From: Nissolia schottii
Taxonomy: Eukaryota; Streptophyta; Magnoliopsida; Fabales; Fabaceae
Assembly: GCA_003254905.1 (NCBI GenBank)
Contig: QANU01031401.1
Location: 135,679-199,678, forward strand
DNA length: 64,000 nt
Reading direction: 5' to 3'
This document shows, piece after piece, positions 12,391 through 24,100 of the stretch. Below the pieces are notes generated by a model. That model searched no databases. It saw nothing but the letters and a program-made list of their open reading frames with translations, and was not told where the DNA came from. Each line of letters begins with the position of its first letter. Within the stretch, counting starts at the first letter, position 1. The position numbers and the translations under genes are program-made.

Positions 12391-12996
12391 GAAGTTGAAC
12401 CTAAGAATGCTAGAGATGTTATTAATGATGAACATTGGATTCTAGATATGCAAGAATAATTGAATCAATTTGAAGGAAATCAAGTTTGGGAATTAGTCCC
12501 AAGGCCTAAATATCATACCATTATAGGGACTTAATAGGTTTTTAGGAACAAACTTGATGAAAATGGTGTATTCATTAGAAACAAAGCTAGATTCATAGCT
12601 AAAGGGTATAATCAAGAAGAAGGGGTTGATTATGAAGAAACATATGCTCCGGTAGCTTGATTAGAAGCCATTAGAATGTCACGTGTTTATTCTTGCATCA
12701 TGGATTTTAAATTATATCAAATGGATGTCAAGAGTGCTTTTCTAAATGGATATATTCAAGAAGAGGTACATGTTGATCAACCCCTTAGATTAAAAAGGCT
12801 GTTTATGGCCTTAAGCAAGCCCCAAGAGCTTGGTATAAGAGATTGAGCAAATTGCTCTTGGACAAATGGTTTGTAAAAGGTAAAGTTGATACTACTCTTT
12901 TCATTAAACACAAAAAGCATAATATTCTATTAGTACAAATTTATATTGATCACAATATATTTGATGCTACTAATGAGTTGCTCTGCAAGGAATTTT
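12391..12996 (+). pseudogene. Ty1/copia reverse transcriptase fragment
   Basis: The + strand translation shows copia integrase-RT linker and RT motifs in order: GNQVWELVPRP, then [20 protein letters not shown] and TYAPVA, then MDVKSAFLNGYIQEEV, then LLVQIYIDH in place of the catalytic YVDD (YIDD in many copies). Stop codons after the ...LDMQE, IIGT and APVA segments, a deletion after VHVDQP and the D-to-H change show that it is dead. It ends abruptly at the start of a T-family LTR at 12997. Confidence 0.85.
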
Positions 12997-13577
12997 CGTA
13001 ACATCCCGCTTTTTCCTTAAAGGAAATTTCGCGTAATAAATAAGTATATGAGCCAATTATTGAGACTGAAAAATTTAACTATAAAAATTTATTTCCTGAA
13101 TATACCAGTCAAAATAATGGCTTCATGATCTCGCGGGATTTCGCAAGATCTGGACCGATTTCCGATCGTCATCGGAATTTAAATACGAGTCAAAGGTACC
13201 CATAAAATGGACTTTTGCAAAAGGAAAAAGATTACGAGTACCCAAGACTAACTTAAATTCCTTAGTTTGAGTGTTTAATTGGTGTGTATTTATGTTTAGA
13301 TAAATTTTATGTCATTCGGAAAATTTTCACGCGCGCGGTCACGCGCGTAACTGGATACTTAACTACCAAACACGACCGAACACGAGACGAATTTTGGGAG
13401 AAAATTTCCCTCATCAGCCGTGCAATCACAAGGCCATACCCTCACCACCAACCTTCTTACACCAATCACCATCAACCATACCTAGGGCCATACTTCACAC
13501 TATTCAACCATCATTATTTCTAATTCAATTTTGATAAAAATTGCTCCAAAGTCTCTCCCCATAACCGAACCCCGACC
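12997..13577 (+). mobile_element. T-family LTR fragment F (5' end)
   Basis: It starts CGTAACATCCCGCTTTTTCC, the family 5' terminus with TG changed to CG, and runs 581 bp until interrupted by copy B at 13578. Its 3' part was not found beyond copy B. It truncates the copia fragment. Confidence 0.65.
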
Positions 13578-14454
13578 TGAAACACCCTAGCTAACTGCAT
13601 ACGCTTAAGTCGTACGCAAGCTCACTAGGTTGTTTACTACCTGGTGGGAATACCTTAGTCCATTGTTATCTTTCGAAAGTAATTGCTTACGAAAATAGGG
13701 ACCAATTTTTAAACTTTCCATTTGCATCGATTAATTACTAAAATAGAGCCATGCGTCGGAAAGAAAAAGTATAACAAGCGGTAAAGCCTTTGGGCTTAGC
13801 AGATAGCAGTCGAATAATAATAAAGCATGGAATATACATTCAGTTGGTCCATCATACAGAGTCACATAGTTATAATTACAATAAGTAAGGTACAAATAAC
13901 ATATACATAAACCAAAATACATAATATCAAAATGCAAGGGCTACTGGAACACTACTCAGCATGCCCTTGATCAAAAAATCCCGGCATCCAGCTATCTCTG
14001 GTCCATATCCTGTAGCAACCGCTCATGGCTCCTCGGGTGGTTCGTCGGCATCCTCAAAGTACAAGTCGTCATAGGTTCCTGAAGTCATAAGGCAGTGGGA
14101 GTGAGAACGGTAGGTTCTCAGTGAAAATAACTTTAGTTCCTGTATCTCGTGTTAGGTGTTACATTAGGTCGGACTTCAGGCCGCTTAGAGATTTCTAAGT
14201 GTGCATACATACTAAACATCCTACTGATTATTATCTGGCCTAAAGTTCTGAACGGCTTTATCTATGTTACTAAGTGATAGGGGAACTACTCTTGCTTACT
14301 AAGTTCTCGTGCTTATTAACATTACGTATACATACATAGCCGTCTCGAGCGTTCTCTTGACGGTAATTACAAAATATCATATACATACATTTCATACATT
14401 CATGCATATCAGATTGAACATGGTTTTTGGAATATATGTTATTCCCACCATAGT

Positions 14455-14735
14455 AATGCCCTCTTTCGACAGTACTATGACGGAATAACCTCGCACCCCT
14501 AGGTAGGCCCTCTTTCGACCTTCCTGCGGTGGGCTTCCACCTGCCGCGTGCCCTCTCTCGACACCTCAGCAGTGGGCGGATGTTGTACCTCCACCTAGCA
14601 TTGCCCTCTTTCGACCGTGCTAGGCGTGATAACCGCACACCTCCAGGTATGCCATATCGACACCACCTGTGGCGGGCTTCCACCTTCAGTATGTCCCTCT
14701 GACCTACTGAAGTGGGATCGTTTGGCTCTCGTGAT
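14455..14735. repeat. GCCCTCTTTCGAC array in LTR copy B
   Basis: Four diverged units with core CCCTCTTTCGAC occur at about 14459, 14509, 14550 and 14603, period roughly 40-53 bp, each followed by a CACC-rich half. The inverse of the same array occupies about 36418-36715 in copy D, ending in the shared GTGATCACG block. Confidence 0.65.
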
Positions 14736-15040
14736 CACGGCCTGTACATGTTTCTCAGAATTTTTCAGCATTTCTTTTTATTTAGCATTTTCAACATCTT
14801 TTTCCTTTCTATACCTGCAGCATGACATGACTTGTTCCCTATGGTTCAATTCATAATCTTTACTCAGTGCAGAATTACTTCTAGTCCTCTCAGAATCATC
14901 TTATCACGATGCATGAAATGCTAACAAATTATTTCACATACTGCACATACTGCATTTACATCAGTTACCAATTACAGTTAAATCATTGTTCGTTGGACTA
15001 TGTGCCTCAAAATAGATTCCATAAGACTTTCAGGTCTCAG

Positions 15041-15137
15041 ACCGCTCAGCGGTACCTGAGGTTCGCTCAGCGGTCTGGGCCCGATCGCTCAGCGGTGACT
15101 TGGGACCGCTCAGCGGTACCAAGGGCCGCTCAGCGGT
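15041..15137. repeat. Phased palindrome cluster ACCGCTCAGCGGT in copy B
   Basis: Five copies; the core GCTCAGCGG starts at 15044, 15065, 15087, 15108 and 15128, spacings 21, 22, 21 and 20 bp. Copies 1 and 4 are complete ACCGCTCAGCGGT, an inverted repeat around one central base. The bases between copies differ, so the periodicity belongs to the sites and not to a duplicated spacer. In element orientation it lies about 430-520 bp downstream of the TATA box. Confidence 0.9.
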
Positions 15138-16440
15138 CACTGACGAATCTGAAACCGATTTCTTTGTTTTCTTTCCTTCCCTTCCCTCTTTTCTCATGGA
15201 TGCTCCTTGAGGTTCTCACACATATTCCAACCATCAAAATCATATCTAGTCTAGGTCACAGGACCCTTTAGAATCATCTCCCTATCCTAACCAAAGTTCT
15301 AAACTACCGAAGCATGCATACAAACATCAAGACATACACACACATAAACACATACATCCACCAAAGAGGTGAGCAAACTAGAGTTACCCACTTCTTGGAG
15401 GGCTGTTCGGTGGTGGAAGAAGGGCGGGAGAAGTCGTCCTCCGAGCTTCGGGCGCGATCCAAGCTTCCTGACAGAGTTTCTGTAGCGTGATCACGGAGCA
15501 CACGGACAGAGTTTCCCCTAGGATAGGAGTTTTTCCCATTTTTTTCTGATTATGGGGCTGGCTATTTATAGCCAAGAGGCTGCCCTACAATTTACCTTTT
15601 TGCCCCTTAGGTTAATTACCATTTTGCCCTTTTTATTTTCTTTTATAATTAATTAATTTGGAAGATAATCTATATGTCACATCAATGAATAGTAAATGGA
15701 ATTTTAAATTATTTTCCTTGCAATCTGATTACTCATGTGGGCTGCCCCAAATTTTGACCTCTCTCGGTTCTGTTTCGCTCTTGTTTTATCGCTCGCAGTA
15801 TCGGTGCGTCGCGCATGGTTGTCCGAAAAATATTCTGTTTATACCGTCGCGATCCTCTAATTTTCCCGGTCATGGGAATATCAATGCTTTAAGGAATTTG
15901 TAAATTTTTCTCCGGAGGATTATTTTTCACAGATACCTTTAACACGTCATCGAGCCCTGGTGACCGTAGACCGCTGTTCCGCTCGCGGTTTCGTTACTTC
16001 CCGACCGTCCCCATGGGATCGTGGGACTATCCTAAGGTGTTTAAAACCTTTCCCTAGTACCGGTTGGGTTTCCAAAGACTTAGGGCTCTCTGCTCAATTC
16101 TACAGGATAAACGGAGTCGTTTTAGTGTCTGCGGAATCGTCTGAAACTCCGCAGGACTCCGTTTAACGGTCAGTTTAATCTCATCATCCGATTCTGAGGG
16201 TCAGTAGGAATCATTTGAGTGTCATCCAACTTGGCCAAAACCAATCAGAATAATTCCTACAGACTTCCACACATTTACTCGTACCCAAATTTCTATGAGC
16301 AGTTATTCGGCGAAATTCTTACTAAGAAAAGAGCGGGATGTTATACAACCCGCAGCCCTCCCCACCCTCATTTTATCATCTTCTTCTCTTCATTTCCTCT
16401 CCAAATAGATGATTTGTGGTGTAATATTTTGGTATGGTGA

Positions 16441-16772
16441 ATGTTTATATTGTTGGCTTTGTTGGGCACATTGGCATGGATGGTAATTGATGTCGCTGCA
16501 GAGATTCATGCGATTCACCATGGCCTGCATCTTGCTTGGGATTTGGGTTTCTGGAAGGTGTTTGTGAGAGTGATTCTCTTGAAGCCATGCATTTATCTAC
16601 TACAAAGGGGTTGAATCTCACTCACCTTGCTATTCTTCTTGAGATTCGGGAGTGGTTGGCCAAAGATTGGGATGTGAGCATTTCGCATGTTCTTTGTGAG
16701 GCAAATATGTGTGTTGATTTCCTAACCAAGATGAGTTCTAATGAGAGGCATGCCTTCACCACGATTGCGTCT
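16441..16772 (+). pseudogene. LINE (non-LTR) RNase H remnant, part 1
   Basis: The translation gives AAEIHAIHHGLHLAWDLGFW, then KVFVESDSLEAMHL, then ISHVLCEANMCVDFLTKMSS. These are the conserved blocks of the C-terminal RNase H domain (RVT_3 type) of plant LINEs, with the catalytic ExxA, ESD and late Asp motifs visible. The upstream part is frameshifted. It is cut by the CACTA element at 16776 and resumes at 19520. Confidence 0.75.
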
Positions 16773-16775
16773 CCT

Positions 16776-19516
16776 CACTACTAGAAAACTGACTATTACC
16801 GTCCAGACATTACCGTCGGACACGAGCCGACGATATTACCGTCGAAAAATAAAATAGTACCGACGGTAACTGGTTCAGTCATGAAGAACTGGGAACGAGG
16901 CATCAGATTACCGTCGGAAAAGCTGGCCGACGGTAACAGCAACGGTAATTACTCGCGGGAGAAGGCACAACTTACCGTCGGAAACAGCCGCCGGTAACAA
17001 TTTGAGATTTTGATTTAAAGAAAAAAACAAAGATATTACCGTCAGACATAGCAGACGGTAAATTACCATCAATTGTAAACAGCCACGTGTTCACCACACA
17101 CATTACCGTCGGTAGCTATTCCGACGGTAACTGGTTTGAAATATTTTGGTCCCAAAAGTTGGCGCCATTTTTTTGGTTACCGTCAGCCAATTTTAATTGG
17201 GCAACGGTAATAGTTTTAAGTAAAACGTTGCATTTTGGTGCATCTTTAGTACCATCGAACTGGACATGTACCGTTGGTTATTTCCGATGGTAACAGCTGC
17301 GACCCGAAGACTTAAACGAAATTCCTTTCTCCTCTTCCCATTGTGTTCTCCCCCTGCAGCTTCCTCTCCCCATTGTGTTCTCCCCCTGCAGGTTGTCTCT
17401 TCCCTTGTCCGTAGGTCCACCGCCGTTTGTTGTTCTTCATCTCTTCCGTTGCTGCTCCTCTTCCCTTTCGGTTTGTCCCACCAATCCACCAACCGCAGGT
17501 CGATGGAGGCAGCACCGCGGATCCACCGAGCCACCACGGCCACAGGGCGACCACCGAACCACCACCGCGGGTGTACCGCACTGTGCCACCGGCAGCAGAG
17601 GTCGCATTTTTATTTTGTTTGTTTTGTATTTGTTTATGTTTTGAAGTTTAGATTGTTGTTAATTGGTAATATATATGGGGTTGTAGGTCAATTGGGAGAG
17701 TAAAGTTTAAAGTAGATCGAACAAGGCATAGCTGGCAAACAGGTATGGCCTCTAACTCAAACTTTGCACAATAACTAGAGCATGCATGGTAGTTGTTGAA
17801 TGATGTATAGAATAAGATAGGTTAGAAATCGAAGCGCTACATGTAATGTATTCAATCAATTGTTGGATTATCAAATTTAAGTGAAAAATATGGTTTCATA
17901 AGTAAGCCACAACAGCCCAAAAATTAATTTTATAAAAAGACTGGGACACTCTTTATCGTGCGCGCAAGGGGGGACAAATCCATCGATTTGCACTTCGAAT
18001 AGCCCATATGGCTTGGACTCATGCACGCGAGCCAACTCCCTTCTCAACTCTTTTTACCAATACAATAACTACTAAATGTATATAAACACTTAAAAGGTTT
18101 GTGATGTAACCAATGTGGAACTAGAACTTTTGAAATAAAACCTTGGTTATGTAAAAATCAAAACCTTCAGTTAGCTTGATGTGATACTACATAATGTTTT
18201 ACTTTGGACAATGTTTGTCATGGTACTTAATAGTGGAGAGGGGTCAGTTTTTAAGAAAAAGAGAGAGCTGAGAAAAAAAGAAGAAGAAGAAAATAAGGAG
18301 AAGAGAAGAAAAACGTTTTTTGTCAGGGTAGCAGTTTTTGATTTGCTGTCACCGCTTCGTTCACCGTTGGATCGAGCTGAAATTTTGTCAGCAGGTTTGG
18401 AACACGTGAAACTTTAATCTGGACGGTGCGATCATTGAGAAGTTTCCTAGGCAGTGAGAAATTGGCCACGTATAGTAACAGCATTTTTGGATTTTTCTGG
18501 TTTCTCTTGTTCTCTATTTCATTATTCTTGCCTTGTTCTTTGGCTAATTATTGAGCACGATTTGTGCTGTGATTTGAGACTCTCTTGTACCTTTATTTTG
18601 ATCGTAGTGGACCTTGATTAACACGCTTGATTAATTCGATAATATTGTACTCCCTCTATTTCTCAATGTCACAACATAAACAATTGGTAAGAGGAAGGTT
18701 TTACATAAACAATGGGTAAGAGGAAGGTTATGTAAACTTCAAAAGTTCTAGTCTCACATTGGTTAGATCACAAACCTTTTAAGTGTTTATATACCTTTAG
18801 TAGTTGTTGTATTGGTAAAAAGAGTTGAGAAGCTAGTTGGGCTCGCACGCATGAGTCCAAGCCATATGGGCTCTTCGAAGTGCAAATCGATGGATTTTCC
18901 CCCCTGCGCGCACGATAAAGAGCGTCCCGTTCTTTTTACAAAATTAATTTTTGGGTTGTTGCAGCTTACCTAAGAAACCATATTTTTCGCATGTGCACCG
19001 TCCATCTTTAAATTCTACCAAACATGAACGGAGCATATTTAGTATTAATAACATATCAATTTTCAATATTTAATTACTTATTAAATATAAATGTTTACAT
19101 TTTTATAAATTGCAATTAATTGATTGAAAATTTTAATTTATATGATTATAGTAATTTATTAAAACAAATAATACAAAATTATTCACAATTTTTTAAAATA
19201 ATAATAATAATTATTACCGTCGGATATATCCCACGGTAATTACTAATATACTTACCGTCGGTTCTGACCGATGGTGGTATACAGATAAAATATTATTATA
19301 TTACCGTCGCCCTAATCCAACGGTAAAACGGCTATCGGTTTATGTCAGTTTAGGCCGACGGTATGTACCGTCGATTGTCCTTTTCCGACGGTAAACTTAT
19401 TACCATCGACCACTTTACCGTGTGCCCGCGTCCGACGATAATACCGACGGTAACGTCAACAACTGACGGTAACTCCGACGGTAATTCTGACGGTAATGAC
19501 CTGTTTTCTTATAGTG
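16776..19516. mobile_element. Non-autonomous CACTA (En/Spm) transposon
   Basis: The 5' end is CACTACTAGAAAAC and the 3' end GTTTTCTTATAGTG, the classical CACTA termini. A 3-bp target duplication CCT lies at 16773-16775 and 19517-19519. Both subterminal regions (about 16795-17300 and 19215-19500) are packed with TTACCGTCGG and its inverse CCGACGGTAA, the expected transposase-binding repeats. The 2,741-bp element has no transposase domain; the overlapping frames at 17193-17703 are low-complexity and lie on both strands. It is inserted in the LINE RNase H remnant and contains a large internal inverted repeat, listed separately. Confidence 0.93.
17884..18987. repeat. Large inverted repeat (2 x about 250 bp) inside the CACTA element
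   Basis: Arm 1 (17884-18134) and arm 2 (18738-18987) are inverse copies with scattered differences, at roughly 90% identity by eye. Examples are CCATCGATTTGCACTTCGAA and CTTATTTACC-type blocks pairing with their inverses, and the GTGCGCGC block next to CTCTTTATC. The loop is about 600 bp. Transcribed, this would fold into a long hairpin. It may be a separate foldback element that inserted into the CACTA. Confidence 0.85.
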
Positions 19517-19519
19517 CCT

Positions 19520-19625
19520 CCTCCTATTAATACTAATGATTTGCTTCGGGTCGATTTCATGGGAAATCCCCATTTAAGATTATATTTTTTTCTTGTATTT
19601 TTGTTATTTTCCTCAGCATAAAAAA
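19520..19625 (+). pseudogene. LINE remnant, part 2 (right of the CACTA element)
   Basis: After the CCT target duplication the reading continues PPINTNDLLRVDFMGNPHLR, resembling the usual C-terminal tail after plant LINE RNase H. It ends near an A-rich tract at about 19620, consistent with the LINE 3' tail. Confidence 0.55.
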
Positions 19626-20527
19626 AAATCTAACTACCACAAAAAAATGGGTTCAATTTTCCGAATTAAGATTTAGAATCACATTTTATGAATAAAAGAC
19701 ATTAATTTATTGCCGACAAGAAATCTCAGAAAAACACAAACATTATCAGTTAACTATGCTATCCAAATACCTTGGCTTGATATTGTTTTTAAAAAAAATT
19801 AGGAGCAATGAAATCTTTTAAAATGGCAATTTTATTGCGTGACCAATATGCTTGATAAGCCTGATGCAATAAAAATAAGTATATAAAAAAATGCAAAAGA
19901 AATGAGAAGTGTCCTTACCCCACGGCTACATTTGATGCTTTAGAAGTATAAAGTTGTGTGCTGTATATATAACAAACCCAAGCTTCCACTATCAATTTGG
20001 ACTTTTGAAAATGGAATACAGCTATGAGCTTCAGCAATTTTCTTCCTTCCTGTGCCATTATTCCTCCCTGAAGGATTGGCTTCAAGCAAATGCGCATCAC
20101 AAATGATGGGTTTTGGGATTGGGGTCCCAGAGTCCTTCCCTAATATCCTATCATTTTCTGATTTTGTTCTAGAAAATGCCTAGTGTCCACTAATCATGAG
20201 GTCCATCCTGTTCTAAGGGGCGATAAAAAAAAATCAAAAAATAAAAAACAAATTAAAGAATGGGCCTATCCTTCAACTTCATTGTCGTGTGTCAGGACAG
20301 TTTGCCAATTTTCCGTTTTGTATAATGAGGGTTAGTTTGGTCAATTGCTTAGACAATTTTCATTTTATGATTTTGTCTGACGAATGCATAATTCTATTCC
20401 ATCTCAAATTACTTTCACTTTTTTTTATTCATTCATAAAATAATGTATCTGGACATAATTGTGTCCAAATATATCGATTAATCAATGAAAAACAAAATGA
20501 AAGTCATAAATGTACTGAAGTATAATC
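19626..20527. other. Intergenic DNA
   Basis: No gene, repeat boundary or structured element was recognised. Confidence 0.35.
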
Positions 20528-21030
20528 CTCAGTCCATACACTGGATCTTGGAGCTCCTCTCTGATGGCGGATCTTGATCTCGATCGCGTCGTGGGTACCT
20601 GCAAGGACTCCGAAGCTCAAGTAAGTAAATGAATAAGGTGGTCGAGTAAGCTAGACTGAGTTGGTTTTCATACCTGGGGTGCTGTTTATTAAATACCTGC
20701 GAGTTAGGAGCATTCTTCCGCATAGTGTTGTGGGAGGAGGAAATCTCGGACTGCGTCATCTGTGTTGAGAGTATTCTTCCGCGTAGCGTGATGAGTGGAG
20801 AATATCTTCGGTCGCGTTATCTAGAGGAGAATATCTCGGGTCCGCTTTATCTCTAGAGGGGGTGTACTCGGTATCATATCCGGGAGAGTTTCTCGGGCTA
20901 CTACCCCGTTATCTTGCTAGGGGGTGACGTGGTCGAGTCGGATTGACCCGCAGGCACTCAGGCAAGGCTCTTTTAGTGGGCCTTTATGGTCTGGGCCTCT
21001 GGAATGGGCCTTTACAGTTCAGTCCGTAAC
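20528..21030 (+). mobile_element. Probable gypsy LTR fragment upstream of the pectin methylesterase
   Basis: GC-richer than its surroundings, with the word GGGTACCTGCAAGGACTCCG followed by AGCTCAAGT. This motif is familiar from plant Ty3/gypsy LTRs and recurs in decayed form at about 54628-54665, just before the Tat-type polyprotein remnant. Inner short repeats (GAGTATTCTTCCGC, GAGAATATCTCGG) are visible. No termini were found. Confidence 0.45.
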
Positions 21031-21055
21031 AAACAAATAATTTAGGACCGTGGGA

Positions 21056-21063
21056 TTATATAT
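21056..21063 (+). promoter_or_regulatory. TATA box of the pectin methylesterase gene
   Basis: TTATATAT about 100 bases upstream of the ATG at 21161, only about 25 bp after the end of the LTR-like fragment. Confidence 0.45.
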
Positions 21064-21160
21064 GTAGTCTCTTCATTTCGTCTTCGGTCAAGCACTCATT
21101 GGCATTTTAAATTTTAAGCTAGCCAAGTGTTCTTGCAATTGTGGCAATACTAGCATTGTC

Positions 21161-24100
21161 ATGGTTCCGAAATCCTGTTTCCAAGTCATAATTCTCTTGC
21201 TTCTTCCATCTTTATGCATCACTACTTCTAGCTCGAATGGGGTGGCTGATCATGACAATTGGATATCTTGGAACGTCAAGAATTACCAGAGAAAAACCAC
21301 TTTGCAAACAAGACGGCACGTCGTTGCACCTGGTGCTGCTGGATCACAGGCCCCAGATGTGAAGCTTAGGAATGCTGAGAGTAACAGAGTTAGAATAACA
21401 GTTAGCCAAGACGGCTCAGGTGACTTCAAGACCATTACAGAAGCTCTTAATAGCATCCCACCACGCAACACAAGGAGAGTCATAGTGTTGATTGCACCGG
21501 GTGTTTACAGGTAGGTACGTGCTGAATAATTGGATGTTTCAATTGTATATTGCTTCCTCTAGCTTGCATTTTGATGGTCTCTCAAGGAGCCTCGTAGGGT
21601 AAATTCCTCTCCTACTAATTTATTTTTTTTTACATTTTTTTAACTAAATTCATTGAATCTTTTTTTTTATATCATTTGATATTCTAATATGACATATTAA
21701 TGTGTCATATTTATGCAGAGATGTATTGTATGTTCAAATAGTCCGTTAATCTTTAAATCTCTTATAAGTTGGTTGTTTCAATAATTTGATTAATGAAAAG
21801 TTTGTCAAAATCATGTATTTAACCCATAGAACACATGCGAACTACCTTAAATTTTATCTCCAAAAAAATAGTATTAAGGACTACTAGCGAGAGTTAATTA
21901 AAAAAAATGACCAATAATATTTAAAATATTAAGAAGGATCACCTACATTTTTATTTAGTGAAAAGGATAAAAAAAAATATCAGCATTCGACAACAATACT
22001 CTTTAACTTTAACCACCCTTATATCAAAATTAAAAATTAATGGTCAAGATAAATAATTGTATTAGTAACTTGCATAAAAAATTGAATCAACTATCTCTCA
22101 TTTCACAACACTAATTGAATCATACCAATAAAATCTTTCATATTTTCATATTATTGCATCTCATATATGATTATCTAATCTTTTTTCTACTCAATTTTGT
22201 TTAATTTCTGCATATTATTACCCTATAGCATGCATTGTAAGCATACAGAGACACAATGCACAGTAATGGAGTTCCTTCCCATGTGCATACAGAGACATTG
22301 CACAATTCCTAAATTAATCTAAAATATACACAATGATAATAAAACAATCGAAATAAAAATAATCTACTTTTAATAAATTAAAAAAGTCTATTTTCAAAAA
22401 TCTGTTTCTTATCAATGCCACACATGTTGATTTTTTTTTTCATAATCATAAATTTCAAATCTTATTCAATCTCAATTTTTTTACATAAATTACTAGTTCA
22501 ATGATCCTGACTGTAACATCCCACTTTTTCCTTAGCAAGGATTTCGCAGGATAGATACCCATATAAGCCCTTATATGGATTAAGAATGTAGAAACATGAC
22601 CCCTTAGGCAAAAGTATATGTAGAACTTATTCTGCTCGATTTCGCAAAATTCTGCTGACACTAGATTAATTCCTCTTGGCCCTCAGAATTGGATGGTATG
22701 TCTAAAATGTCCGTAAAACGAAATTCTGCTCAGTTTCATAGGATTCTGTAGACACTAGATCAATTCCTCTTAGCCACCATAGTTTAGTGGAGAGTTTAAA
22801 GTCTCTGGGAAATATACCTTTCCAGAAGAAGAAGTTACAAATACCTTAGGTTAGCCCCAAACCTTCACTAGCAAAATTAGGAGATCACGGAAAGACGACC
22901 AGAATATTTTTCGGACGACCGTACGTGAAGCACCTGGACAGTGTACGACAAAACACGATCAAACAGGACTGGATAGTGGGTCCCACGGCGAAGGGAAATC
23001 ATCCCTCTCACGTTTTCTCTTTCCTCACCACAACTACACATTTTGGTCAAATAGTCAAAGATGACAAGCTTTGACTCATCATTTTTATCCATTTATTTTA
23101 TTTTCTTTTCCCTTTTTCTTTTTGCAAATTAATTTGTGGACCAAAATGGCCAAGGTCACACGGCCTCTAGGCTATAAATAGCCCCCTCCATGGCTTCATT
23201 TTCACACTTTCTCATTTCCTAAGTCTCTGCTCAAAATTCGTTCCGTTCGGAGACCCTACCGTTATGCTGCCGGAAACTGGAGGGCTAGCCAGGAGAGCCA
23301 CACACTCAAGGGAACCCTCATCTTACCCTCCTAACCATCTCCAAGACTCCAAGAAAGTGGGTAAACCTAAGCTTGCTCACCTCCTTGGTGGCTTCTATGT
23401 GATTACTTTGCTTGTATGCTCTTATGTGGTATTATGTTAGAAATGCTAGTTTATGATGTTTAGATAGTTCTGATCTGTTCTGTGAGTTGAATCTTATTGT
23501 TTTGTGATTGTTGGAACTTGTGGGGAAGTCCTAATAAGCAGGCATAGGAACGGTTTAAAGGAAACGCTAAATAACAAAGGGGTAACCCTAAGTCACACCC
23601 AGACCGCTGAGCAGCCTCCAAGGACCGCTGAGTGGCTTACAGTCTAAACCTTAGAAAATGATTTGACAAAGTTCTGTGACTTAGGAGTTCTTCAAGGACC
23701 GCTAAGTGGCCTAAAGGACCACTGAGCAGCCTGAAGAAGGTTTTCAGGGGTGGTTTTTAAAATGGAATCCTATGCCTTGCATGGCGTTAGGGACCGCTGA
23801 GCGGCCTGAACCATGGTTCCCATGGAAACCTGTACAGTGGTGACGAAATGACCCAGGAGTTCCCGTGGGTGTTGAACCCAGGAAGCTCTAGGTCACCGAG
23901 TTAACCTACACCAAGGAATGAAGTTTGTAAAAGTTGTTTTGGGCTGCATGTTCCAACAAGCATAGAAACATAGAAAATTATATATGGAAATAACTGTAGA
24001 TTTATGTTGTGTTCTGTTAAAGCATGCATCATGAGGATAGATAACTAGAGGTTGTCACCTAATGAATAAAAGATCATAATAGAACGTAGGGAAGAAAGGG

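Larger units (their letters stand above)
13578..16345 (-). mobile_element. T-family LTR copy B (solo LTR, reverse)
   Basis: A 2,768-bp block. On the + strand it begins TGAAACACCCTAGCTAAC (13578) and ends GCGGGATGTTATA (16345), the inverse of the family start with one C-to-T decay. The flanks are CGACC (13573-13577) and CAACC (16346-16350), a target duplication with one CpG-type mismatch. A minus-strand TATAAATAG lies at 15562-15570. It has no coding region. It holds a palindrome cluster (15041-15137) and a short-unit array (about 14455-14735) shared with copy D. Confidence 0.8.

Noticed and set aside
15041..15137. CRISPR-like look of regularly spaced palindromes
   Set aside because: Repeats are 11-13 bp with 8-10-bp spacers, in a plant LTR; no array architecture or cas genes, so the resemblance is superficial.
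17193..17703. Several overlapping frames on both strands inside the CACTA element
   Set aside because: Low-complexity C/T-rich sequence, no transposase motif; probably captured or simple sequence.
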